Assembly (NCBI RefSeq): GCF_020520425.1
Contig: NC_079490.1
Span: 44,586,723-44,650,722 of the forward strand
DNA from: Spinacia oleracea
Lineage: Eukaryota; Streptophyta; Magnoliopsida; Caryophyllales; Amaranthaceae
Length of the DNA stretch: 64,000 nucleotides
Reading direction: 5' to 3'
Below are positions 35,872 to 44,876 of the stretch, piece by piece (position 1 is the first letter of the stretch; each line of letters starts with the position of its first letter). The position numbers were made by a program, and so were the translations under genes. The notes under the pieces were generated by a model, which was not told where the DNA came from, did no database searches, and saw nothing but the letters and a program-made list of their open reading frames with translations.

Positions 35872-36440
35872 GGTTTTGCGTTATGTGTCAACGTGCTCAC
35901 CATTTTGATAGCAACTAAAACAATTCACGGATCATTGTATTCTACTACATACTTTCAACGCATGAAGTAACGCTTAACTGGCGGAGTTAGTTACCCGCAT
36001 ACGTAACTTCCCACGGGTAACATTCCACAATGGTTTTGCGTTATGTGTCAACGTGCTCACCAATTTGTTAGCAACTAAAACAATTCACGGATCACTGGAT
36101 TCTATTACATACTTTCAACGCATGACGTAACGCTTAACTGGCGGAGTTAGCAACCCGCATATATCGCTATTAAATACTTTCAACGTATGATGTGTAACTA
36201 TAAACCACAATATCACTAGAACTTAGCTAATTATTGTGTACGAGGTCACAAATTATTGTGTACGAGGTCACAAAGTAACGCTTAACTGGCGGAGTTAGCA
36301 ACCCGCATACATAACTTCCCACGATAATTCCACTAGGGTTTTGCGTTATGTGTCAACGTGCTCACCAATTTGTTAGCAACTAAAACAATTCACGGATCAC
36401 TGGACTCTATTACATAGCTAATTATTGTGTACGAGGTCAC
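35872..36440. repeat. Triplicated ~160-bp intergenic repeat
   Basis: GGTTTTGCGTTATGTGTCAA begins three copies (about 35872, 36032, 36335), each followed by CAATTCACGGATCA. The companion word GTAACGCTTAACTGGCGGAG recurs at about 35967, 36127 and 36274, and ATTGTGTACGAGGTCAC occurs three times (about 36233-36440). Copy 1 also contains GTTACCC (35990-35996) and GGGTAAC (36015-36021), the terminal motif of the element. The repeat sits between divergent cargo genes. Confidence 0.85.
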
Positions 36441-36809
36441 TAATTTGTTAGCCAGAACATACTATTATCGTATCGTCTAGTAATTGTGTTTAAATTATCA
36501 TGGACATACAGTTATAACAGATAAGAAACTTGGATATTCACGCAATAGCGTAGTATGTGGCCAAATCCAACCTTGTATTAAACTATAAGAACTTATAATT
36601 TAACGTTATAACATAAATAACACGTGGAATTATTTATAATAACGAAATAAATATAGATACAACCACAAAATTATACTTTATACAGACAATATCCGTTGTA
36701 ATTTAATGAATCAAAAACTCCACCTAATATCACTTTTAACACTAGTAATAAAAGCCTATTCCACCTAAGTTGTCACTGTATTGGTCAGTCCCACCGCCCA
36801 ACAATGTAC

Positions 36810-36820
36810 TTGGCGGGAAA
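36810..36820 (-). promoter_or_regulatory. E2F-type site 1
   Basis: TTGGCGGGAAA is the reverse complement of the classic E2F site TTTCCCGCCAA. It lies 300 bp before the 37112 gene. Confidence 0.6.
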
Positions 36821-36995
36821 CACAATATAGAGTATTAGAAATTCTGAGATAAAACAAAAACATTAACGACAAATCCAATACATGCAAATAATATATTTCG
36901 ATATTATTTTTTAAATACCATTAATAATTAAAACCAGATTAACAAAACATTGTACAAGCAAAAATAAATTGTTGTGTAACTATACATTGACATAC

Positions 36996-37006
36996 TTTCC
37001 CGCCAA
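36996..37006 (+). promoter_or_regulatory. E2F-type site 2
   Basis: TTTCCCGCCAA, an exact mirror of the site at 36810, stands just before a TATA word (TATATATA, 37016-37023) and 106 bp before the ATG at 37112. E2F sites direct S-phase expression in plants. Confidence 0.65.
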
Positions 37007-37111
37007 CATCAATGCTATATATACTAATTACAACTACCATGGTTTCCATTCATCAAATACATCCATAACTCATACAGTTAAACAACTCATCTATCCACAC
37101 TATTTCGCAAT

Positions 37112-37676
37112 ATGGTGAGCACAAGGAAACAAGCATCAAAGGGAATGAAGGCATCCGCACAAGGTGCAAACAACCCGATTAAGGTTTGCGGTAAAGGTAA
37201 ATTAATCACTGTTCAAGTTCACTTACATGACTTGAAGTTCGTTTACAAAAAAAACTTACGTAACATTGGATCTCATTGCTCATTTTTGTTGTGTATCAGA
37301 TGTACCACCAACACGGAAATGGTCCAAATATATGGAAGTTGAACTAAAACAAGAACAATTTAGAATTGATTGGAGGAGGTTTATGCGCCTGTTGGTGAAA
37401 CGTTTAGGTCCTTCGGAGATTTCCAAAATGCTTAGCGAACTATACTACGCACCAAATGTTAGCGAAGTCTTTATGGAGGAACGGGATTCATATCTTTTAG
37501 AGAATTTTTCGTGGCAAGATATCGAGCCAAACACAAAAGGCGAACGAGTCGTTGCTGTGGCGAAGGCGGACGACAGACTTATTAAACGTGAGCCGATAAC
37601 GGAAGATACGTACGCATTAAGAGCAGGGAAACAGAAAAAAATTGTTGTGATCGATTTAACTGATGAAACTGATTAG
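37112..37676 (+). CDS. Small protein with C-terminal SUMO-interacting motif
   Basis: Two exons: the first from ATG 37112 to 37196 (or a nearby in-phase donor at 37190), the second 37300-37676. The product is about 153 aa. The N-terminus is basic (STRKQASKGMKASAQG). The middle is helical and charged (KWSKYMEVELKQEQFRIDW, LLVKRLGPSEISKMLSEL). The C-terminus reads IVVIDLTDETD before the stop. VIDLT followed by acidic residues is the canonical SUMO-interacting motif known from PIAS proteins. I recognise no family. A TATA word and an E2F-type site are placed correctly upstream. Confidence 0.7.
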
Positions 37677-38102
37677 TTGATCTGAATGTTGTTTTTTAAA
37701 TAATTAATGTTGGATATTATTTAAAATCCAGTGTTGTTTTTTAATTGTTCTACAGCAGTTACTGTATTGTACTTTTATTAATTAATGGAATGTTTATTGT
37801 TAAAAGTTTCTTTAATTTGTATCATTATACGTATCTCACTCAGAGTGATGAATTACTCACTTGGTTAAACCTTTCAAACCGGTTCCAGGTGAACCCGAGC
37901 ATCGATTCGAATCACAGCCCCTGTCTGTTTTGGGAATCTTTTGTACAAAAAATTATTTTTACTATTATCTACTTTTGTGAGATACTCAATTTGTCTTTGA
38001 AAACATCACCATCAACAAAGAAATTTCCAGAAAAACCGGTAGCACTTTTCCCCCAATTTTTTTCATAGAAAACCCTAACTTTCGCAATCTAAACCCAAAA
38101 AA
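37677..38102. other. Intergenic region between cargo genes
   Basis: AT-rich. About 37895-37925 has CGATTCGAATCACAGCCCCTG, resembling an inverted B box, so another tRNA-related remnant is possible. The last 100 bp look like the leader of the next gene (TTTCATAGAAAACCCTAAC). Confidence 0.4.
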
Positions 38103-39704
38103 ATGGAAAAAGTCGCTGCAAATTTGAGGTAAGATCTTCAGTTTTATTTCATTGTCATTTTTTGTTGGTTGCTCAATTAAATTGATTTCTTGTTCACTAA
38201 AATCTCCAAAAAATTGCAGCAAACAACGGAAGTATAACTACGTTTTCCTCAGCATCTGGCATCGGGGCAAATTCGTTTTCCATCCAATCCGAAGTTACGA
38301 AAAAGGCCATAATGAGATGTATATCATTCCTAAATCTAAACTTGAATACAATTATTTGATTTTTTTAGTTAACGCACTGGGATACGAACGATTCAAGATC
38401 TGGGTTGTTCCAGATCTAAAAAAATTTAAAAAGGAAGGAACTGTGGTAGCAGACGCAGAGCATTTCGACGAACTGATACAGGGTTTGGGGATGGTCCAAG
38501 TAATTATCCAGCCCACAGATGACTTAGGACAAGATCTAACAATGGCCAAGAGGAAGATGTTGGTTCCTGTTGTTCATACCAGCCCAAAAAAAAAGGTAAT
38601 TTTTTTGTTTCCTTTTTTATTTTGTGCACAAAAATTTGTTATGCAATTTTATTCTTGGTTATCTGCAATGTTTAGTATTTCATAAAATGTTATGCAGAAT
38701 TAATTTTGGTTACCTACAATGTTTAATTTTAATTTAGTGGCAAACTGAGGAATTGTTTTTTTATTTTTTTATTTTTAGTACACAAATAAATTTGGGTTAT
38801 GGAGATCTAAGTACATGATTTTATATTCTAACAGAAGCTTGGAATGAGTTGTGGTGTTAATCAATTTGCAAAACTCGTAGCAAAGTTAACAACTTACCAA
38901 AGAGAGTGGGTTGTGGATATGGGTTTCGAGGAATTACTACACATGAGGGTAATTAACATTGAACCAAAGTTCGGTTTTTGGATTACTTCAAAGTTTGATC
39001 CTGAAACATTAGAACTAAAGATAAGGGACAATTACAAGGTTAAATTAGATGAGGAAATGGTTTGTTGGGTACTAGGTTTGAAATCCGGTGAACATCTGAT
39101 CAATCCTACAAGATCGGAAATGTGTGTTGATTACCACAACAAAAGGCAGGAGAAGAAAAATAAATATTATGGTGCAATCAAGGAGTCGGAGGTGTATTCA
39201 CAGATTATTCAAGGTGACCCAAACGAACAAAAATTCAAAACCCAATTCCTGCTATATGCACTAGGAACAATTCTGTGTCCCATGAGGGAATGTGGTTGGA
39301 TTAGCCCGCTTCATGCAAACGTTTTAGAATATGCGACAAAGGCGAGTCATTGTAATTGGGCAAAGTACTTGTTAGATTGGCTAGTGACTTGTGGCCAGCA
39401 CCTACATACACCGGAAGAGGGTTACGGGGGATGCACCCTACTGCTACTTGTAAGTGATTATTAACCAACTTTTTCCTTGCAAATATTTTCAATCTAAATT
39501 ACTAATCTGTGTAACATTTTTCAGATAATATACATCGATAGATTGGCATGCTCAAGCGTAAACCTCAATATAATACCAACTGCGTGTCGCCTACGGATGT
39601 GGGACCAACACAATGTCAACAGACTCCTGAAATACGACCAAGGACCAAATGGTGAATATGGTTTTGGTGAAGTGGATGAACAATTCACCTACGGAGATGT
39701 GTGA
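38103..39704 (+). CDS. PB1-like plus plant-mobile-domain-like protein
   Basis: Four exons (38103-38128, 38220-38595, 38835-39449, 39525-39704) give 398 aa with no interruption. Residues about 10-110 resemble the PB1-like domain found at the N-terminus of MuDR transposases (FLSIWHRGKFVF, NYLIFLVNALGYERFKIWVV). Residues about 140-398 are homologous to exons 5-6 of the ULP-like gene: IRDNYKVKLDEEMVCWVLGL against IRDDYHIVIDEEMIGWITGL; the intron after ...LLLL/VLL before IxYxDR is at the same place and phase in both. The function of this domain is unknown. Here it lacks any protease part. Confidence 0.8.
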
Positions 39705-40070
39705 TCATAGCGCAACAAGTTGGTCACTTAATCTTTATTTCATTTAGTAATGAGACTTCATTTAATTCACTGGTTCTACATTTTTATAGTTGTACAAGTG
39801 TAATAATCGTGTTTACTTCTTATTTGTTTCGTTTTATTTTTGGGACAAATATTGTATGCCAATTACATACTCGTTTTTTTTTTTGTGTGGAAATTATGTG
39901 TGACAATTAAGGGAGTATATGAATTTAAAACAAAAAGTCCAAGAATACTAAAAAACACAACGGTAATATATTTTGAATAAGAGCACTATAAATTGGAATC
40001 ATTTCAGCCCATTTTTAACAAAAACACAATACACTATTCCAACAAAAATTACAAGTCATGGTTGTTGAGG
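39705..40070 (+). other. Intergenic region before the GRF-type gene
   Basis: AT-rich 3' flank and short upstream region. CACTATAAATTGG (about 39984-39996) contains a TATA-like word 75-85 bp before the next ATG. No gene is seen. Confidence 0.45.
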
Positions 40071-40576
40071 ATGGAGCACCAAAATCATCAAGTTCAATTA
40101 GAAGTAGTCCTTGTAAAACTCGGTCTCAAGTTAGATGCCATCACGGTTATCCAGCAAAACTGCAAGTGTGCAAACACACTTAAAATGCGGGACAAAGATT
40201 TTACTCGTGCCCGACTTGGAAGGTACGTAATTAGTGATTCAGTGTATAGTTTCAAAATAACGCACATTTGTAATTTATTTATTTGAATCAGGATGATACT
40301 TGCGGTTTCTTCTATTGGGAAAATGAAATAAACAATAACATAGTGCAAATGTTACAAGATGACAACTACAACCTCCAGGAAGAGATCATGCGCCTTACAA
40401 TAGAAAACGAAAACCAAAAAATGGAGAATAGGTTGCTGAAGTGTACGGTCACAAGCTTTGAAGGGAATAATATGAACATGGTGAATCAAATTGTTGAAGC
40501 AAAAAAGGAGAAATTATTTTATACCATTTGTTTCATGTTCTCCATTTTGTTACTCATTATCTCGACTAAGTTTTGA
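40071..40576 (+). CDS. GRF-type zinc-finger, coiled-coil, tail-anchored protein
   Basis: Two exons (40071-40226, 40292-40576) give 146 aa. Residues 31-61 look like a GRF zinc finger: CKCANTLKMR, GRY, then TCGFFYWENE. Cys31, Cys33 and Cys56 are present but the usual Cys after GRxFY is missing in this splice model. A coiled coil follows (about 66-120), and the last 20 residues are a hydrophobic anchor (FYTICFMFSILLLIIS). GRF fingers bind single-stranded nucleic acid in repair proteins such as APE2 and topoisomerase III. Plant GRF proteins with a tail anchor exist but their role is unclear. The donor at 40227 (GTAATT) is weak, so the exon junction may differ. Confidence 0.65.
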
Positions 40577-41076
40577 CTAATGTACCATGTACGAATTTTA
40601 AATGTTTAATTTCAAAGTTCAATTGAGTTTTCATTTTAATAATTTCTTTTTATCCTTTATTTTTTTTTACCTTTCATTACATATGCCTAGGAGACATAAT
40701 AATTACCTTTACCATTTGCGCTTTTCAATGTCACAAAATACCTTTACTAGATTTGTTACGTTTTACATAAATACACGCATGTTGATTGTTTAAAATACAA
40801 CTTGAATTAACGACAACATCGTATAATAATAAAATTAAAACATTATAATTAAAGAACATATAAGATATATTAATGAAGGTTGGAATAGAGGAAAGAGGTC
40901 CCAAAAAGTCAAAAAAGACTCTTACACAACCAACACTACAACCTAAACACTTCCGAAGTTCAGCGTGTCAAATCACTTCCCCCAAATCTCTCCTCTACAA
41001 AAACACTCCATCCCTTCACAATCTTCCACATTACTCCACCCAAAACCAAAAAAAACCTTCAAAATTTGAAAAAAAA
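40577..41076 (+). other. Intergenic region and leader of the NAC gene
   Basis: AT-rich. From about 40930 the sequence becomes C/A-rich (ACACAACCAACACTACAACC, CAAAACCAAAAAAAACC), typical of a plant 5' leader running up to ATG 41077. No gene is visible. Confidence 0.5.
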
Positions 41077-42789
41077 ATGGAGTCTGACTTGGGATACGAG
41101 GTTCACAATGTTGAAGATCAGGGGAAGAACGGAAAAGACGACGGCACGGTGGAGGTAGACCCAATTTCTTTGTTGGAAAAGGTATGAAACTAGCTCAATT
41201 CACTTTGACATAACTGATCTACCTTTGTAAGTTACACTCTTGGGGTTAATTGTATGTTTCTTTTGAATTGATGTTGAGTTTCCAAGTTCTATGCCCTTAT
41301 TTTTGCGTAATTCGAAGTATTTTCCATGGATTTTTTCGACTGAATTTTGTTTGGGTAGGTTTATTCTTAGATGTAACATTCATAAATCTAAAATATTTTG
41401 TGAATTCAGCTGAATTAGGTACTTAATTCAAATTGGGGGTTTGATTTTACCATGTAATGACCTTTGATTAGTTGATTATATAGTGTGGTTGATAAAATTA
41501 ATCGACAAACAGTACAAATATGAGGGTTTTAATTGAGATAATTGAGATCATAATCTTAATACAATTTGGTATTCTTCCTTAGTTTGTTTTATAAATTAAT
41601 TGGATGACAATGTACAAGTCATAATAATAACATTGAATTCTTTGAGGAATTTGCTAGTTTACCAACCTAAGCATGCACACAAAAGGGGAAAGGGGTAAAA
41701 CAAAAAAAACATACTACTTTTGGTTCACATTTAAAGTGGGGGAGAAGTAAACAATATGGTGATATTTTAGATGTAGTAGTGATATTAACTAAACAATGAT
41801 TTGTCAAATATTTTCATTGACAGCTGCCACCGGGTTTCCGATTTAACCCGACGAAAGAAGAGTTAATTATGTTCTATTTACCGAAGAAATGTTTGGGCCA
41901 AAACATGGGTCCGAAATGCATAAATGACGTAAACATTTATGATCACTCGCCTTGGGAATTACCATCATTGTCATACCTACATTCTAAAGACCGTATTTGG
42001 TATTTCTTTTGCCCGAGAGTAATGCAAGATAATGGTAAGACCCCTAGGAAGACTCTAAAAAACGGGTATTGGAAAGAAACGGGCAGGGTAACCACACTTA
42101 CTCATAAGCAATATCATGTTGGTGATCTTAAAACGTTCATCTACCACATAGGGGTGGCACCAAAAGGAGAACGTACTAATTGGGTTATGAAAGAATTCAA
42201 CTTAACCGAATACATGATACAAGAAATGTGTGTGGTAGATAACTCATACGTGCTTTGCAAAGTGTATGAAAAAAGTGGTCCGGGGCCAAAAAATGGAGCA
42301 GAATACGGGGCTCCATATGACAAGAGTGAATGGGACAACAAGTTTGATAACCAAAACACACACAACTGTCCTAGTGTGTATGTTAACCAAGTACAAGGAA
42401 GTGATCCTAGCAACTCGAATTGTGGTCAGAACATCAATGTTAGTGAAACCAATGCAACAAACTTTGCAGGCATCGACCCTACTTTCAACATCGAAGAACT
42501 GCTAGAGGGTTTCACAAACCAAGAACAAACCACTACGGCAGATGTGCAAATGGAGGATGCATTCACGATTGAAGAACTAGTCCAGGGTACGCAAAACGAC
42601 AACAACAACAACACCTCAAGTCTAGTTCAAATGGAAAGTGATATAGATGATCTAATGGGTGATCCAAACCAAGATGACACAACTTGGATCGATGCGATGG
42701 TAGAACCTAGTTTCACGATTCAAGAACTTTTTGGTGGTCCGGATATTACTCTTGATGAATTTCTTGATTTGGATTTTGGGAAACTATGA
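41077..42789 (+). CDS. NAC-domain transcription factor
   Basis: Two exons (41077-41181, 41824-42789) give 356 aa. The NAC domain starts at residue 36 with LPPGFRFNPTKEELIMFYL (subdomain A). It continues through WYFFCPR, GYWKETGR, VGDLKTFIYH, TNWVMKEFNL and SYVLCKVY, covering subdomains B-E. The C-terminal half has three copies of a motif FNIEELLEG/FTIEELVQG/FTIQELFGG in an acidic, Asn-rich setting, ending DEFLDLDFGKL, which resembles an activation region. The short first exon before the domain (35 aa, acidic) is unusual, as is having one intron; many NAC genes have two. The gene lies inside the giant element, so it is probably captured cargo. Confidence 0.88.
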
Positions 42790-43331
42790 AGAACTTCACC
42801 AAGGTATATATGTCTAAAGGTACAAAATTAACTACTAATTGTATTAGTTTCTCTACTAATACTAACTAGAGTACAACTTTTGGTGTATTGGTGGTACTTG
42901 AACATTATTTTGTATTGGTGCTAGTTGAACATTATTTTGTATTTTGGTGTATTGGTGCTACACACAAGTATGGCTTGTAGCCAATGTATAACTTTTTGAT
43001 CATATGGCTGCCTTTAGTTTGTTGGGCAAAGGTACAGGTAGATGTAGTCTGTTGTTCTATGGGAAATTGGTCTTTTGGTGACATACTTCATTTTGTGTTA
43101 CACATTTGGTGCTTAAATATTAGCCCAGAAAATTTATTAAATTCTGGATGAAGTTTATTTTATACCTACATATACTTTATTTACAACATAATTGGAGTTG
43201 TATTGCAGAATTAAATAACACACTTCAAGTGTAACAAAAATATTTAACTTTGGATGAAATTAAATTCATAAATGTATAAACATTAATTATAACATATTTG
43301 GACTTGTATTATTGATATTATACTATAGATA
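42790..43331 (+). other. 3' flank of the NAC gene
   Basis: Probable 3' UTR with repeated TTATTTTGTATTGGTG words (about 42900-42960), then AT-rich sequence. No gene. Confidence 0.5.
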
Positions 43332-43920
43332 TAAAGGTCAAATACATTTTTGACAACTACATAGCAATGGGTTCGCCCTCATGTCACACTGGTTACACAC
43401 TTACACCTACACTAAAGCATTGATATCACGATAGACGCGGGTTCGATTCTTGTAAACAGCAAAAGTAAAACACTCCCCCCCCCCAACCTCTTTTTTTGGA
43501 TCTGTTCCAAAACAATTCAACGTCTTCAAAAAACATTTAGTCTTTTTTTTTTATTAATTCCATACACCAAACAAATTAATCGATTATTAACCATCTTTCA
43601 TTCCAGAAAATATATGAATTATATACAGATATACAGGTCAAATAAATTTTTGACAACTACATAGCAATGGGTTCGCCCTCTTGTCACACTGGTTACACAC
43701 TTACACCTATAATAAAGCATTGCTATCACGATAGACGCGGGTTCGATTCTTGTAAACAGCAGAAGTTCAACCCTCCTCCCCCCCCCTTTTTTTTGATCTG
43801 TTCCAAAACAGTTCATCGTCTTCAAAAAAAATTTAGTCTTTTTTTTATTAATTCCATAAAACAAACAAATTAATCGATTGCTTACAATCTTTCGTTCCAG
43901 AAAATATATGAATTATATAC
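43332..43920 (+). repeat. Two tandem 300-bp units with tRNA-like motifs
   Basis: The segment from about 43332 repeats in register 300 bp later (43632). Each unit has GCCCTCxTGTCACACTGGTT and CGCGGGTTCGATTCTTG, the latter a B-box match (GGTTCGATTC), followed by C-runs and T-runs, and ends ATATATGAATTATATAC. This fits a tRNA-derived SINE-like sequence duplicated in tandem. A diverged inverted relative lies at 29937-30012. Confidence 0.75.
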
Positions 43921-44275
43921 ATTTTTTTTTTAATAACTTCGATATCATCGAAATTTCATAAATAACAAAAAAAAACTACATCTGAAAGAAATTCCAAGAA
44001 CTGCAAAAACAAAAATAGCCGCACAGAAACGAGGATTGAAAAATAATCAAAAACCATAAGCAAGAACAGCAGTGCTTTTCATTCTCATCTGCAAACTTTC
44101 AATGAAAATGGTGAACATTGGAAATAACGAAATTTACCACAGAAAATAAAAAGGTAAAAGTTAATTCAATACTTTGAATTTCAAATTCAAAATGGGGTTT
44201 CAAAAATTTGGTGCTGAGTTGGATAGGAGTAAGCTGACTGTGATATGACTAGGATTTTAATAGCCAACCACAGCC
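43921..44275. other. Right subterminal region of the giant element
   Basis: A-rich sequence without genes between the tandem units and the right terminal motifs. Confidence 0.5.
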
Positions 44276-44323
44276 CAGGGTAACATTACTAGAGTTACCC
44301 AGAGGGTAACTGTGGGTTTTTCG
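44276..44323 (-). repeat. Right terminal inverted repeat with GTTACCC motifs
   Basis: On the minus strand the end reads CGAAAAACCCACAGTTACCC and continues CTGGGTAAC, matching the left end from ACAG inward. GTTACCCAGAGGGTAAC (44294-44310) is a palindrome with a 3-base centre, and a further CAGGGTAAC lies at 44276-44284. Confidence 0.7.
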
Positions 44324-44332
44324 TTAGATAGA
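44324..44332. repeat. Right 9-bp target duplication of the giant element
   Basis: TTAGATAGA, identical to 26049-26057, is followed by AGGATTGTTTTGAAG, the same right flank as in the empty site at 44830. Confidence 0.85.
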
Positions 44333-44876
44333 AGGATTGTTTTGAAGAATTCAAAAAAAGTTTGTTGATGACTAATTATGACGTCTATGCAAGTTAATAT
44401 TGTTTCATCTTTCTAACCATTATTCAAATCTTATGTAACATGACAATGAAGTAGCAATAAAAGTTTCTGACCAAGTCACTATGGTTTAAGGTCACTATAT
44501 GAAGGAAGAAAGTCATTATAGGTGTTTATATGGTTTAAGGTCACTATAGGAAGAATAAATGTTATTTTGATTCAAAAGAGTATACTTCCTCCGTCTTTTA
44601 ATACTCGCAACGTTTGTTAGTTTCACGCATGCCAATGCACAACTTTGATCATTTATATCTTAAATTCTTTTTATGCAAAAATTATAAAAAGTTGATATTT
44701 TGAAAATACACATTGAGACGAATTTAACAAGATCTCACATGACTATGTTTTATCTTATACAAAAAACACTACGAATAGTCAAAGTAGATTATATGAATAG
44801 CTAAGTATAATTGTAGATTGTTAGATAGAAGGATTGTTTTGAAGAATTCAAAAAAAGTTTGTTGATGACTAATTAT
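44333..44876. repeat. Tandemly duplicated host repeat (copy 1, start of copy 2)
   Basis: AGGATTGTTTTGAAGAATTC to GATGACTAATTAT at 44333-44381 recurs at 44830-44876, and the following sequence (ACGTCTATGCAAGTTAATAT) resumes at 55389 after copia copy 2. The unit, about 480 bp, contains GGTCACTAT words and a Stowaway-like MITE. Copy 1 ends inside the MITE at about 44803, which marks the duplication junction. Confidence 0.85.
44585..44803. mobile_element. Stowaway-like MITE, right end lost
   Basis: It starts CTTCCTCCGTCTTTTAATAC after TA, as does the complete copy at 55621, but the matching right terminus is missing at the tandem-duplication junction. Confidence 0.8.

Larger units (their letters stand above)
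26058..44323. mobile_element. Giant Mutator-like element (18.3 kb) with six cargo genes
   Basis: The unit is 18,266 bp, flanked by a 9-bp duplication, the length made by Mutator-superfamily transposases. Its ends share the inverted word ACAGTTACCCT followed by GGGTAAC. It encodes an intact FAR1/MULE transposase plus six other intact genes on both strands: XRCC3-like, ULP-like, VIDLT protein, PB1/mobile-domain protein, GRF protein and NAC. A related empty site with a single TTAGATAGA and both flanks lies at 44806 onward. MULEs carrying ULP-like genes are known in plants (the Kaonashi type). A unit this large with an XRCC3-like gene and a NAC gene is unfamiliar to me. Alternative: a smaller MULE and neighbouring genes that share ends by chance; the empty site argues against this. 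Confidence 0.82.

Noticed and set aside
26058..44323. Reading this segment as an ordinary host gene cluster
   Set aside because: The 9-bp duplication, matching termini, the neighbouring empty site and the transposase make a mobile unit the simpler explanation, though synteny should be tested.
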